64,000 nt of DNA from assembly GCF_043195095.1 (NCBI RefSeq), contig NZ_JBAFWN010000002.1; one strand, 5' to 3'. The position numbers and the translations under genes are program-made. The notes under the pieces are model-generated. The model saw nothing but the letters and a program-made list of their open reading frames with translations, was not told the DNA's origin and did not search any database. Below are positions 18,076 through 26,552 of this stretch, one piece after another. The stretch's first letter is position 1. Each line of letters begins with the position of its first letter. This DNA is from NCEH01 sp043195095. GTDB lineage: Bacteria > Pseudomonadota > Alphaproteobacteria > Rhizobiales > Xanthobacteraceae.

Positions 18076-18375
18076 GTCTGGCGTGCGGACCCAGCGTCAC
18101 GCCCCTGTGATGTGCATGGATATCGCGCGCAGCCGCCGCGGCGCGCGCCGCCGGGCACAGGCCGGAAAACGGTGTGAAACCGCCATTCCGGCGCGCCCGG
18201 CTGCGACAGCATGGCCGCCGCCGCCGTGCATATTTAATTTTGCATTCAGAAACGCTGATATTTTGCGCATTTACTGCCTAGAAAACATTCTTCCTCCCAC
18301 GGAGACAGGTTGTTAGCGTCTGCACAATTACCCCCGGCACCTTGCTGCGGGGCAGCATTCGCTTGGGACCCATTG

Positions 18376-19455
18376 ATGACCGACCCGTTGCCGGCGCCGC
18401 TTGCCGAGAGCCCGTTGCAGCCGCTGCCCGACGTGGGCGGTCCGGCCCAGGCCCTGCTGAGCGTCTCCGGGCTGACCAAGACCTTCGCCGGACGCGGCAC
18501 GCTGTTCGGCGGGCGCGCCGGCGCGGTGCAGGCGGTGAACGCGGTGTCGTTCGACGTGCGCAAGGGCGAAACCCTCGGCATCGTGGGGGAATCCGGCTGC
18601 GGCAAGTCCACCGCCTCCAAGCTCATCATGGGCCTGCTGGAGCCGACCGCCGGGGAAATCGTGTTCGACGGCGAGCCGCTGGGGCGCGACGCGGCGGGGC
18701 TGCGGCGCTATCGCCGGCAAGTGCAGATGGTGTTCCAGGACAGTTTCTCATCCCTGAATCCGCGGCTCACCATCGAGGAATCCATCGCTTTTCCGCCCAT
18801 GGTCCATGGCATGGCGCGCAAGGCGGCGATCGGCATCGCCCGCGACATGCTCGCCGCCGTGGGGCTCCAGCCGGCGCAATATGCCACCCGCTTTCCCCAT
18901 GAGCTGTCCGGCGGCCAGCGCCAGCGCGTGAACATTGCGCGCGCCCTCGCCCTACGGCCTCGCCTCGTGGTGCTGGACGAGCCGGTCTCCGCCCTCGACA
19001 AATCGGTGGAAGCGCAGGTGCTGAACCTGCTGATGGACCTGAAAGCCGAATTCGGCCTCACCTACATCTTCATCAGCCACGACCTGAACGTGGTCCAGTA
19101 CATTTCCGACCGGGTCCTGGTGATGTATCTCGGCCGCGTGGTGGAACTCGGCGCCGCCGAGGCCATTTTCGCCGGCGCCGCCCATCCCTACACCTCCGCC
19201 TTGCTGGCAAGCCGTCCCTCGGTCGCCGGACGCAGCCGCGAGGCGCCGCCTCTGGTGGGCGATCCGCCGAGCCCCGTGAACCCACCTTCGGGATGCGCCT
19301 TCCATCCCCGCTGCGCGTTTTCCGAAGGGGTGTGCGCCACCACCCGTCCGGCGCTGCTGCCGGTCGCGGTTCCAGATCGCCAAGCGGAGCATCTGGCCGC
19401 CTGCCTCATCAACCAGCCGGGCAGCGGCCACAGCCGCGCGCCGAAGGCCGCCTGA
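18376..19455 (+). CDS. Peptide/nickel-type ABC importer ATPase (OppF/DppF-like)
   Basis: 359 residues. Walker A GESGCGKST, signature LSGGQRQRVNIARAL, Walker B RLVVLDEPVSALD and switch His in FISHDLNVV are all present. The C-terminus carries the oligopeptide-type Cys pattern (GCAFHPRCAF) typical of OppD/F families. It powers uptake together with the second ATPase. First gene of a five-gene operon; the next gene starts one base after its stop. ATG 18376 was chosen; an upstream TTG in frame at 18310 would add 22 residues of unlikely sequence. Confidence 0.92.
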   Translation: MTDPLPAPLAESPLQPLPDVGGPAQALLSVSGLTKTFAGRGTLFGGRAGAVQAVNAVSFDVRKGETLGIVGESGCGKSTASKLIMGLLEPTAGEIVFDGEPLGRDAAGLRRYRRQVQMVFQDSFSSLNPRLTIEESIAFPPMVHGMARKAAIGIARDMLAAVGLQPAQYATRFPHELSGGQRQRVNIARALALRPRLVVLDEPVSALDKSVEAQVLNLLMDLKAEFGLTYIFISHDLNVVQYISDRVLVMYLGRVVELGAAEAIFAGAAHPYTSALLASRPSVAGRSREAPPLVGDPPSPVNPPSGCAFHPRCAFSEGVCATTRPALLPVAVPDRQAEHLAACLINQPGSGHSRAPKAA

Positions 19456-19456
19456 C

Positions 19457-20506
19457 ATGAGCGCGCTCCCCCAGACCCAGCCCCAATCCGAGCCCTTGGT
19501 GAAGGTGCGCGACCTGAACGTCGCCTTCGTCTCCAAGGAAGCAACGCTGCATGCGGTGAACGGGGTGGATTTCGACCTCGCCCCGAAGGAGACGCTCTGC
19601 ATTCTCGGCGAGAGCGGCTCCGGCAAGTCGGTGACGCTACGCTCGCTCATGCGCCTGCATCCGCCCAAGCGCACCCGCATCACCGGCACCATCGAGGTGG
19701 ACGGCACCGACATCGTCGCCGCCTCCGAGCGCGAGCTGTCCTCCATCCGCGGCCGGCTCGTCTCCATGATCTTCCAGGAGCCCATGACGGCGCTGGACCC
19801 GGTGTTCACCATCGGCAAGCAGATCACCGAGACCATCCGCCGGCACGAGGGTGTCACCCAGCAAGAGGCGCAGCGCCGCGCCCTCGACCTGCTGGAGCTG
19901 GTGCAGATCCCCTCCGCCCGCCAGCGGCTCGATGCCTATCCGCACGAACTCTCCGGCGGCCTGCGTCAGCGTGCGATGATCGCGGTCGCGCTCTCGGTGC
20001 GGCCGAAGCTGCTGCTGGCGGACGAACCGACCACCGCCCTCGACGCCACCGTGCAGATCCAGGTGCTGCTGCTGTTGAAGCGCATCCAGGCGGAGCTGGG
20101 CATGGGCGTGATCTTCGTGACCCACGATCTCGGGGTGGCGGGTGAGATCGCCGACCGCATCGCCGTCATGTATGCCGGCCGCTTCATCGAGGAGGCGCCG
20201 GCCGAGCCGCTTCTTGAGGCGCCTGAGCATCCCTATGTGGAAGGGCTGCTGGGCGCCACCGTCACCCCCGCCTCGCGCGGACGGCGGCTCACCGCCATTC
20301 CCGGATCGCCGCCCAACCTGCGCACCCTGCCGACGGGCTGCGCCTTCGCGCCGCGCTGCCCATCCGTCGAGCCCGCCTGCCGCGCCGCCGTGCCGGATCT
20401 GCGCGCCATCGCGCCGGATCGCACCGTGCGCTGCATCCACCCGGCCGGCCTGCGCCCGCCGATGCCGCCCGCCATGGCCCTCGCGGCCGAGGAGCGCGCC
20501 CCATGA
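19457..20506 (+). CDS. Peptide/nickel-type ABC importer ATPase (OppD/DppD-like)
   Basis: 349 residues. Walker A GESGSGKS, signature LSGGLRQRAMIAVAL, Walker B LLLADEPTTALD, switch His in FVTHDLGVA, and the C-terminal GCAFAPRCP pattern. It forms a heterodimeric motor with the preceding ATPase. Its end overlaps the start of the first permease by four bases (20503-20506), so the operon is tightly coupled. Confidence 0.92.
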   Translation: MSALPQTQPQSEPLVKVRDLNVAFVSKEATLHAVNGVDFDLAPKETLCILGESGSGKSVTLRSLMRLHPPKRTRITGTIEVDGTDIVAASERELSSIRGRLVSMIFQEPMTALDPVFTIGKQITETIRRHEGVTQQEAQRRALDLLELVQIPSARQRLDAYPHELSGGLRQRAMIAVALSVRPKLLLADEPTTALDATVQIQVLLLLKRIQAELGMGVIFVTHDLGVAGEIADRIAVMYAGRFIEEAPAEPLLEAPEHPYVEGLLGATVTPASRGRRLTAIPGSPPNLRTLPTGCAFAPRCPSVEPACRAAVPDLRAIAPDRTVRCIHPAGLRPPMPPAMALAAEERAP

Positions 20507-21447
20507 TCTTCTACATCGTCCGCCGCGTGCTCTATTCCATTCCCATCGCCCTGTCGGTGGGGCTGGTGTGTTTCATGCTGGTCTATATCTCGCCCGGCGA
20601 TCCCATCAGCGCCATCGCCCCGCCCGACGCCCCGGCGGAGATGATCACCCAGCTGCGCCGGGACTATGGGCTCGACAAGCCCTTGCCCGAACAATTCCTG
20701 ATCTGGCTTGGCCGCGTGGTGCAGGGCGATCTCGGCCGCTCGCTCGCCACCGGCCGGCCGGTGTGGGGCGAGGTCTCGGTCGCGCTTAAGAACACGGTTT
20801 CGCTGGCGGTGGCCGCTTGCACGCTGGCATTCGCCGTCGGCATGCTGCTCGGGGGGCTTGCGGCGGCGTTCCGCGATACCTGGGTTGACCGCATCGCCAT
20901 GACCGTCGCCGTCGCCGGCGTCTCGGTGCCGCATTATTGGCTCGGCATGCTGCTGGTGGCGGTGTTCGCGGTCACCTATCCGCTGGCCCCCTCCATGGGG
21001 GCGGGGCCCGGCGGCACCTTCGTGTGGGATTGGGCGCACTTGCCCTTCCTCATCCTGCCCATGGTGACGCTGAGCGCCATTCCGCTCGGCCTGGTCGCCC
21101 GCACCGTGCGCGGCACGGTAATCGAGATCCTGCACCAGGAGTTCATCACCACCCTGCGCGGCAAGGGCCTGCGGAACGGCGGCATCCTGCTGCATGTGGC
21201 CAAGAACGCGGCGCCGAGCGTGCTCGCGGTCATGGGGCTGCAGCTCGGCTACCTCATGGGCGGCTCGATTCTGGTGGAGACCGTGTTCTCCTGGCCGGGC
21301 ACCGGCTTTCTTCTGAACAGCGCCATCTTCCAGCGCGACATCCCGCTTCTGCAAGGCACCATCCTGGTGCTGGCGCTGCTGTTCGTCGCGCTCAATCTCG
21401 TGGTCGATCTCGGCCAGGCGCTCCTTGACCCCCGGATCAAACGGTGA
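20503..21447 (+). CDS. ABC importer permease (DppB/OppB-like)
   Basis: 314 residues, six predicted transmembrane helices. The N-terminus MIFYIVRRVLYSIPIAL and the sequence VYISPGDPISAI are typical of DppB/OppB permeases. The EAA-type coupling loop is near TTLRGKGLRNGGILLHVAKN. It pairs with the next permease, whose start overlaps its stop by four bases. Confidence 0.92.
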   Translation: MIFYIVRRVLYSIPIALSVGLVCFMLVYISPGDPISAIAPPDAPAEMITQLRRDYGLDKPLPEQFLIWLGRVVQGDLGRSLATGRPVWGEVSVALKNTVSLAVAACTLAFAVGMLLGGLAAAFRDTWVDRIAMTVAVAGVSVPHYWLGMLLVAVFAVTYPLAPSMGAGPGGTFVWDWAHLPFLILPMVTLSAIPLGLVARTVRGTVIEILHQEFITTLRGKGLRNGGILLHVAKNAAPSVLAVMGLQLGYLMGGSILVETVFSWPGTGFLLNSAIFQRDIPLLQGTILVLALLFVALNLVVDLGQALLDPRIKR

Positions 21448-22352
21448 TGACCCTGATTGCCGCCAAGGACACCCGCGCGAAGGACACAAGCGCACCCGAA
21501 AAAGCCGAGCAGCCGCAAGGATATTGGCATGGCGTCGCCAAGCGCGTGCTGCGCGACAAGGCCACCATGTTCTGCCTGCTGGTGCTGCTGCTCATGCTCC
21601 TCGCGATCGTGTTCGCGCCGCTGATCGCGCCCTATGACCCCTATGTGGGCAGCATGGCGCGGCGGCTGAAGCCCATCGGCACGCCGGGATATCTGCTCGG
21701 CACCGACGAACTCGGTCGCGACATGTTGACCCGCCTGCTCTATGGCGGGCGCCTCTCCTGGTTCATCGGCATCATGCCGGTGGCGATCGCCTTCGTCATC
21801 GGCTCCTCGCTCGGCGTCATCGCGGGGTTCGCGGGCGGCTGGCTGAACATGCTGATCATGCGCGCCACCGACGTGTTCTATGCCTTCCCCTCGGTGCTGC
21901 TGGCGGTGGCGGTGAGCGGGGCGCTCGGGCCCGGCATCTTCAACGCCATCCTGGCGCTGACCCTAGTGTTCATCCCGCCGTTGATCCGCATCTCGGAAAG
22001 CACCACCGCGGGCGTGCGGGCGCTCGATTATGTGGAAGCGGCGCGCGCCACCGGGGCCTCGCCCTTCACCATCATCCGCGTGCATGTGCTGCCCAACGTG
22101 ATGGGGCCGATCTTCGTCTATGCGACCGGGCTCATCAGCGTCGCCATGATCCTCGGCGCGGGCTTGTCCTTCCTCGGGCTCGGCACCCGCCCGCCGGAAG
22201 CGGAATGGGGGCTGATGCTCAATACGCTGCGCACCGCGCTCTACAGCAAGCCGCTGCTGACGATGCTGCCGGGCATCTGCATCTTCGTGACCTCCATCTG
22301 CTTCAACATGGTCAGCGACGGACTGCGCGGCGCCATGGAGGTGAAGAACTAG
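21444..22352 (+). CDS. ABC importer permease (DppC/OppC-like)
   Basis: 302 residues. A ~40-residue cytoplasmic N-terminus precedes the first helix, then come six membrane segments. The family landmarks GTDELGRDMLTRLLYGGRLS and the coupling loop EAARATGASPFTIIRVHVLP are present. It forms the transmembrane pore with the DppB-like protein. 262 bp separate it from the binding-protein gene; that gap contains a palindromic repeat. Confidence 0.92.
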   Translation: MMTLIAAKDTRAKDTSAPEKAEQPQGYWHGVAKRVLRDKATMFCLLVLLLMLLAIVFAPLIAPYDPYVGSMARRLKPIGTPGYLLGTDELGRDMLTRLLYGGRLSWFIGIMPVAIAFVIGSSLGVIAGFAGGWLNMLIMRATDVFYAFPSVLLAVAVSGALGPGIFNAILALTLVFIPPLIRISESTTAGVRALDYVEAARATGASPFTIIRVHVLPNVMGPIFVYATGLISVAMILGAGLSFLGLGTRPPEAEWGLMLNTLRTALYSKPLLTMLPGICIFVTSICFNMVSDGLRGAMEVKN

Positions 22353-22386
22353 CCCGGACATGAACAGCCGCACCTCTCTTGCCACC

Positions 22387-22494
22387 CGTCATGGCCGGGC
22401 TTGTCCCGGCCATCCACGCGGCGCCGCCGGGAATGGCTTTCGCGGAAGCTCTAGCGGCAAAGCGTGGATCCCCGGGACAAGCCCGGGGATGACG
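22387..22494. repeat. Dispersed palindromic repeat, copy 3, inside the peptide ABC operon
   Basis: The left arm is CGTCATGGCCGGGCTTGTCC and the right arm is GGGACAAGCCCGGGGATGAC: a well-conserved inverted pair around about 40 bp. It is the same family as at 1927 and 2113. It lies between the permease and binding-protein genes, where an RNA hairpin could separate their expression levels. Confidence 0.82.
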
Positions 22495-22614
22495 GTGCGG
22501 TAAATCACGCAAGAGCCGGCGCAGACCGGCGAACCAGGGCAGGACGCACCGGACGAGCGAAGATTTCAAAAAGACACACGAACCAAGAACACACGAACCT
22601 TCCAGGAGTCCTTG

Positions 22615-24240
22615 ATGCCACCATTCGATTTGACGCGCCGCACCTTGCTCACCGGCACCGCCGTTACGGCGGCGGCCGCCACCCTCGGCGGGCTGCCGCG
22701 CCCGGTCTTCGCCCAGGCCGCCTCCAGCCTGAACTACGGCATCTCCATGACGGACGTGCCGCTCACCACCGGCCAGCCCGATCGCGGCGCCGGCGCCTAT
22801 CAGTTCACCGGCCTGACCCTCTATGACCCGCTGGTGGCGTGGGAACTCGATGTCGCCGACCGCCCCGGCAAGATGATCCCGGGCCTTGCCACCTCCTGGG
22901 AAGCCGACCCCACCGACCGCAAGAACTGGATCTTCAAACTGCGCGAGGGCGTGAAATTCCACGACGGCTCGCCGTTCAACGCCGACGCGGTGATCTGGAA
23001 CCTCGAAAAGATCATGAACACCCAGGCGCCGCAGTTCGACGCGCGCCAGGCCGCGCAGGTGAAGCCGCGCCTGCCTTCGCTCGCGTCCTACAAGAAGCTC
23101 GACGACATGACGGTGCAGATCACCGCCAAGGGCGTGGACGCGCTGTTCCCTTATCAGATGATGTGGTTCCTCATCTCCTCTCCCACCCAGTTCCAGAAGG
23201 TGGGTGGCGACTGGGCGAAATTCGCCATGGCGCCCTCCGGCACCGGCCCGTTCAAGATGGGCGAACTGGTGCCGCGCGTGCGCGTAGAGCTGCTGAAGAA
23301 CCCCGACTATTGGGACAAGAAGCGCCTCGCGAAGGTGGACAAGCTCACCCTCACCTGCATCCCCGAGGATCTCTCGCGCGCCAGCGCCCTGCTGTCCAAC
23401 CAGGTGGACCTGATCGAATCCCCCGCGCCGGATTCCGTCGCGCGCCTCAAGCAGGCCGGCATGCGCCTTTCCACCAACGTGGTGCCGCACGTGTGGAATT
23501 ATCATCTCTCCATGGTGGAAGGCTCGCCCTGGCGGGATGTGCGCCTGCGCCGCGCCGCGAACCTTGCCATCGACCGTGACGCGGTGGTGGAATTGATGAA
23601 CGGCCTCGCCGTGCCGGCGGTCGGTCAGGTGCCCCAGTCCAGCCCCTGGTTCGGCAATCCGACCTTCAAGATCCGCTACGACATGGATGCGGCCCGCAAG
23701 CTCGTCAGCGAGGCCGGCTATTCCAAGGACAAGCCGCTGAAGGTCAAGTTCATCGTCCCCACCGGCGGCACCGGGCAGATGCTGTCCATGCCGATGAACG
23801 AATTCGTGCAGCAGAGCTGGGCGGAAATCGGCATCGCGCTGGAGCTTCAGCCGGTGGAGCAGGAAGTCGCCTATACCGCATGGCGCAAGGGCGCGGCCGA
23901 CCCGAGCCTTGCCGGCATCACCGGCTCCAACGTCGCTTATGTCACCAGCGACCCGTTCTACGCCATCGTGCGCTTCTACAGCTCCAAGCAGATCGCGCCC
24001 GTGGGCGTGAACTGGAGCCACTACAAGAACCCCGAGGTGGACGCGCTGTGCGACCAGATCACCGCCACCTTCGATCCGGCCGAGCAGGACAAGCTGCTGG
24101 CCAAGGCGCATGAAAAGGTGGTGGACGATGCCGTGCAGGTGTGGGTGGTGCACGACGTATATCCGCACGCGCTCTCGCCGAAAGTGAAGACCTACACCCA
24201 GGCGCAGCACTGGTTCCAAGATTTGACCACGCTGTCCTGA
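22615..24240 (+). CDS. ABC importer extracytoplasmic solute-binding protein, family 5, Tat-exported
   Basis: 541 residues. The N-terminus has a twin-arginine signal (LTRRTLLTG, R8/R9) and a hydrophobic stretch ending AQA. The body is the SBP_bac_5 fold (peptides, nickel, glutathione-like ligands), with GLATSWEADPTDRKNWIFKL and LREGVKFHDGSPFNADAVIW as landmarks. ATG 22615 follows AGGAG by eight bases; a TTG directly before it is less likely. Last gene of the operon, followed by a strong terminator. The neighbouring gamma-glutamyltransferase gene suggests small, perhaps gamma-glutamyl, peptides as ligands; this is inference. Confidence 0.92.
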   Translation: MPPFDLTRRTLLTGTAVTAAAATLGGLPRPVFAQAASSLNYGISMTDVPLTTGQPDRGAGAYQFTGLTLYDPLVAWELDVADRPGKMIPGLATSWEADPTDRKNWIFKLREGVKFHDGSPFNADAVIWNLEKIMNTQAPQFDARQAAQVKPRLPSLASYKKLDDMTVQITAKGVDALFPYQMMWFLISSPTQFQKVGGDWAKFAMAPSGTGPFKMGELVPRVRVELLKNPDYWDKKRLAKVDKLTLTCIPEDLSRASALLSNQVDLIESPAPDSVARLKQAGMRLSTNVVPHVWNYHLSMVEGSPWRDVRLRRAANLAIDRDAVVELMNGLAVPAVGQVPQSSPWFGNPTFKIRYDMDAARKLVSEAGYSKDKPLKVKFIVPTGGTGQMLSMPMNEFVQQSWAEIGIALELQPVEQEVAYTAWRKGAADPSLAGITGSNVAYVTSDPFYAIVRFYSSKQIAPVGVNWSHYKNPEVDALCDQITATFDPAEQDKLLAKAHEKVVDDAVQVWVVHDVYPHALSPKVKTYTQAQHWFQDLTTLS

Positions 24241-24263
24241 GTGGGGCTGGTCTCAAGAGTGAG

Positions 24264-24291
24264 AAGGGGCGCCCGCGGGCGCCCTTTTTTT
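24264..24291 (+). terminator. Rho-independent terminator of the peptide ABC operon
   Basis: GGGCGCCC (24267-24274), loop GC, GGGCGCCC (24277-24284), followed by seven Ts. It begins about 25 bases after the binding-protein stop codon. Confidence 0.9.
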
Positions 24292-24397
24292 ATGGACGGC
24301 GCCATTTCCGCCTTCGGCGGCCCCCTCCCCCGCACGCGGGAGACGGGGCGCGCCGGCGCGTGAGGGAAGCATCTGCTCCCACCCCCAAACCACCCGA

Positions 24398-24463
24398 ATT
24401 CCCTCTCCCGCTTGCGGGGGAGGGTTAGGGAGGGGGAATTTGCGGGGGAGGGTTAGGGAGGAG
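24398..24463. repeat. CCCTCTCCC-type repeat with tandem half unit
   Basis: CCCTCTCCCGCTTGCGGGGG is followed by AGGGTTAGGGAGGGGG, giving a hairpin. The unit GCGGGGGAGGGTTAGGGAGG then occurs a second time (24414 and 24442). It lies between the convergent ABC operon and gamma-glutamyltransferase gene and belongs to a different family from the GTCATGG palindromes. Confidence 0.7.
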
Positions 24464-24547
24464 GAAGGCCGGACGAGGCGCGGGAAGGGGCAGGCGAGGT
24501 TGATGGACGAACCCGCGCAGGCGGGCCGGGCCTGAAGCGGCCCGCCG

Positions 24548-26329
24548 TCACCACGCCTGCGCGGAGGCCGGGAACACTTCGGACTTGCTGCCGCGCGGAT
24601 CGCAGCCGGCTTCCAGCATGCCGTCGGCATGGCGCTCGGCGGCCAGCAGAAATCCCTCGGTCCAATCCGGCCCCACGGACAGTTCGTGCCCGCGCGCGGA
24701 GAGGCTTTCGAACACCGCTTCCCCGAACCGCTCCTCGATGCGCAGGCGGCTCGGAAAGAAATCGTGCGGCGCGAAGAAGCCGGGGAAATGCTCGCTGGAG
24801 AATTTCGGCGCCTCGATCGCCGCCTGCACGGGCATGCCGAACACCAGGCGATTGAGCAGGAATTGCACCTGCCATTGGTCCTGCTGGTCCCCGCCCATGC
24901 TCCCGCACGCGATCGTGGGGCGCCCGTCCACAGTGACCAGCGTGGGGCTGATGGTGGTGCGCGGCCTTTTGCCCGGCGCCACCACATTGGGATGGTTGGA
25001 CGGGCCCATGTGGAAGTTCGACAGGCGGTTGCCGAGCGGAAAGCCCAGCGCCGGCATGACTTCGGCCGACTTGATCCAGGCGCCGGAGGGCGTGAAGGCA
25101 CAGGCATTGCCCTCTTCGTCCATGGTGTCCACATGCACCGTGCCCGCGCCCCAATTGGTGAGCGGACGCCGCTGCGACACCGCGAGCAAGGCGACATCCT
25201 CCACCGGATCACCCGGGCGCATCTCGGCGCTGGCCTGGCGCATGTCCACGAGCTTGGCACGCAGCGCGCCGTAAGCATCCGACAACAGCGCTTCCACCGG
25301 CACGGAGACCTGGCGGGTGTCGGCGTAATATTGCTCGCGGTCAGCGAAGGCGAGCTTCATCGCCTCCACCACCAGATGCACATAGTCCGCGCTGTTGTGA
25401 CCGAGCGCGGGCAGATCGAAGGATTTCAGGATGGAGAGGGTCTGCAGCAGCGCCGGGCCCTGGGTCCAGGCCGAGGTCTTGTGGATGCGCGCACCGGCAT
25501 AATCAACGGAGACCGGCGCCTCCACCGGCACCTCGAAGGCATCGAAATCCGCGCGCGTGAGCAGGCCGCCCTTTTCATCCGAGAACGCCACCATCTGCGC
25601 GGCGACATCGCCCTTGTAGAAGGCATCGAACACCGCCTGGAGCCCCTGCTCGCGCGTGCCGCCGGCGGCTTTTTCGGCGGAGATCAGATAGTCGATCATG
25701 CCCGCGAAGGCGGGATTGGTCATGGCCGAGCCCTCGGCGGGCAAGGCGCCGTCGCGCAAATAGAGCGCCGCGCTGCCGGGCCATTGGGCGAGGAACTTCT
25801 CGCGGTTGTCGGCGATGCCGAACTTGTGCTGGCGGATCAGCCCGGCATGGACCGGAAAGCCGGTGCGGGCGAGATCCAGCGCGCGGGCGGAGAGGTCGGC
25901 GAAGCTCATGCGGCCATAGCGCTGGGCGGCGACGATGAGCGCGCCGAAGGCGCCCGGCACGCCCGCGGCGAGAATCCCCTCGGCCGGCACCACCTCATGG
26001 CCGCGGTCACGGAACGCCTGCGGCGTCGCCCGGCCCGGCGCCACCATATTGCCGTTGATGCAGATCACCTCGCCCGATCCCGCGGGGGCGATGAGGATCG
26101 GGCATTCCCCGCCGATGGTGTGCATGTTCGGGTTCAGCAGGCCCTCCACCAGGGTCGCCGCCACCGCCGCGTCGATGGCATTGCCGCCCGCCTTCAGCAC
26201 GTCAATCCCGGCGGCAGAGGAGAAATAATGGTGCGAGGCGACCACGCCGCGCCGGCCAAAAATACGGGAATAGAAGGTCGTCGCCTCTGTGGGCGCCGTG
26301 CGGAAGCTGCGTTCGCTGGCCACGTTCAT
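24548..26329 (-). CDS. Gamma-glutamyltransferase family protein
   Basis: 593 residues, Ntn-hydrolase fold. Family enzymes hydrolyse or transfer the gamma-glutamyl group of glutathione and related peptides after self-cleavage before a Thr. The landmark AGGNAIDAAVAATLVEGLLNP is near the N-terminus. The nucleophile Thr397 lies in GAGTVHVDTMDEEGNA, and the downstream oxyanion region is SMGGDQQDQ. No signal peptide is visible, so unlike E. coli Ggt it may be cytoplasmic. ATG 26329 has a GAGAGGG site. It converges with the peptide ABC operon; together they could import and degrade gamma-glutamyl peptides. Specificity is not provable from sequence. Confidence 0.9.
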   Translation of the reverse strand: MNVASERSFRTAPTEATTFYSRIFGRRGVVASHHYFSSAAGIDVLKAGGNAIDAAVAATLVEGLLNPNMHTIGGECPILIAPAGSGEVICINGNMVAPGRATPQAFRDRGHEVVPAEGILAAGVPGAFGALIVAAQRYGRMSFADLSARALDLARTGFPVHAGLIRQHKFGIADNREKFLAQWPGSAALYLRDGALPAEGSAMTNPAFAGMIDYLISAEKAAGGTREQGLQAVFDAFYKGDVAAQMVAFSDEKGGLLTRADFDAFEVPVEAPVSVDYAGARIHKTSAWTQGPALLQTLSILKSFDLPALGHNSADYVHLVVEAMKLAFADREQYYADTRQVSVPVEALLSDAYGALRAKLVDMRQASAEMRPGDPVEDVALLAVSQRRPLTNWGAGTVHVDTMDEEGNACAFTPSGAWIKSAEVMPALGFPLGNRLSNFHMGPSNHPNVVAPGKRPRTTISPTLVTVDGRPTIACGSMGGDQQDQWQVQFLLNRLVFGMPVQAAIEAPKFSSEHFPGFFAPHDFFPSRLRIEERFGEAVFESLSARGHELSVGPDWTEGFLLAAERHADGMLEAGCDPRGSKSEVFPASAQAW

Positions 26330-26500
26330 TCCAATGCCCTCTCCTCGGCGTCCCGCTTTGCGTGATGTTTCTATGAAGGAAAGATGTTTTCGCTTCAATA
26401 CGAAAGCGCGCATGGCTCGGCGCTGCGCTCGGCTCAAGTGCAGGGACCGGCGCAGCCGCGCGACGCGACGCCCCGGTCCCACCCAAAGACAAGGGCCCCC

Positions 26501-26530
26501 AAAGAAAAAGGGGCCCCACCGGGGCCCCTT
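26501..26530 (-). terminator. Rho-independent terminator of the liv operon
   Basis: AAGGGGCCCC and GGGGCCCCTT form a perfect 10-bp stem with a 3-base loop. On the minus strand it is followed by TTTTCTTT. It lies 23 bases past the livM stop. Confidence 0.88.
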
Positions 26531-26552
26531 GAACGGCGGCGTGGCGCTTCGA

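Larger units (their letters stand above)
17852..18375. other. 524-bp intergenic region with two hairpins and an AT-rich end
   Basis: After the RND permease the interval contains two long inverted repeats (17990-18036 and 18045-18075). Then, from about 18225 to 18300, there is a clearly AT-rich stretch just before the ABC transporter operon. That stretch is the likely promoter region of the operon, but no pair of hexamers stands out. No protein gene is supported. Confidence 0.5.

Noticed and set aside
22312..24219. Long minus-strand frame opposite the solute-binding protein
   Set aside because: Shadow of the binding-protein gene; composition and absence of motifs argue against a real gene.
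24398..24463. CRISPR-like repeats
   Set aside because: Only two copies of a half unit with almost no spacer; it is a hairpin-type dispersed repeat. No cas genes are present.
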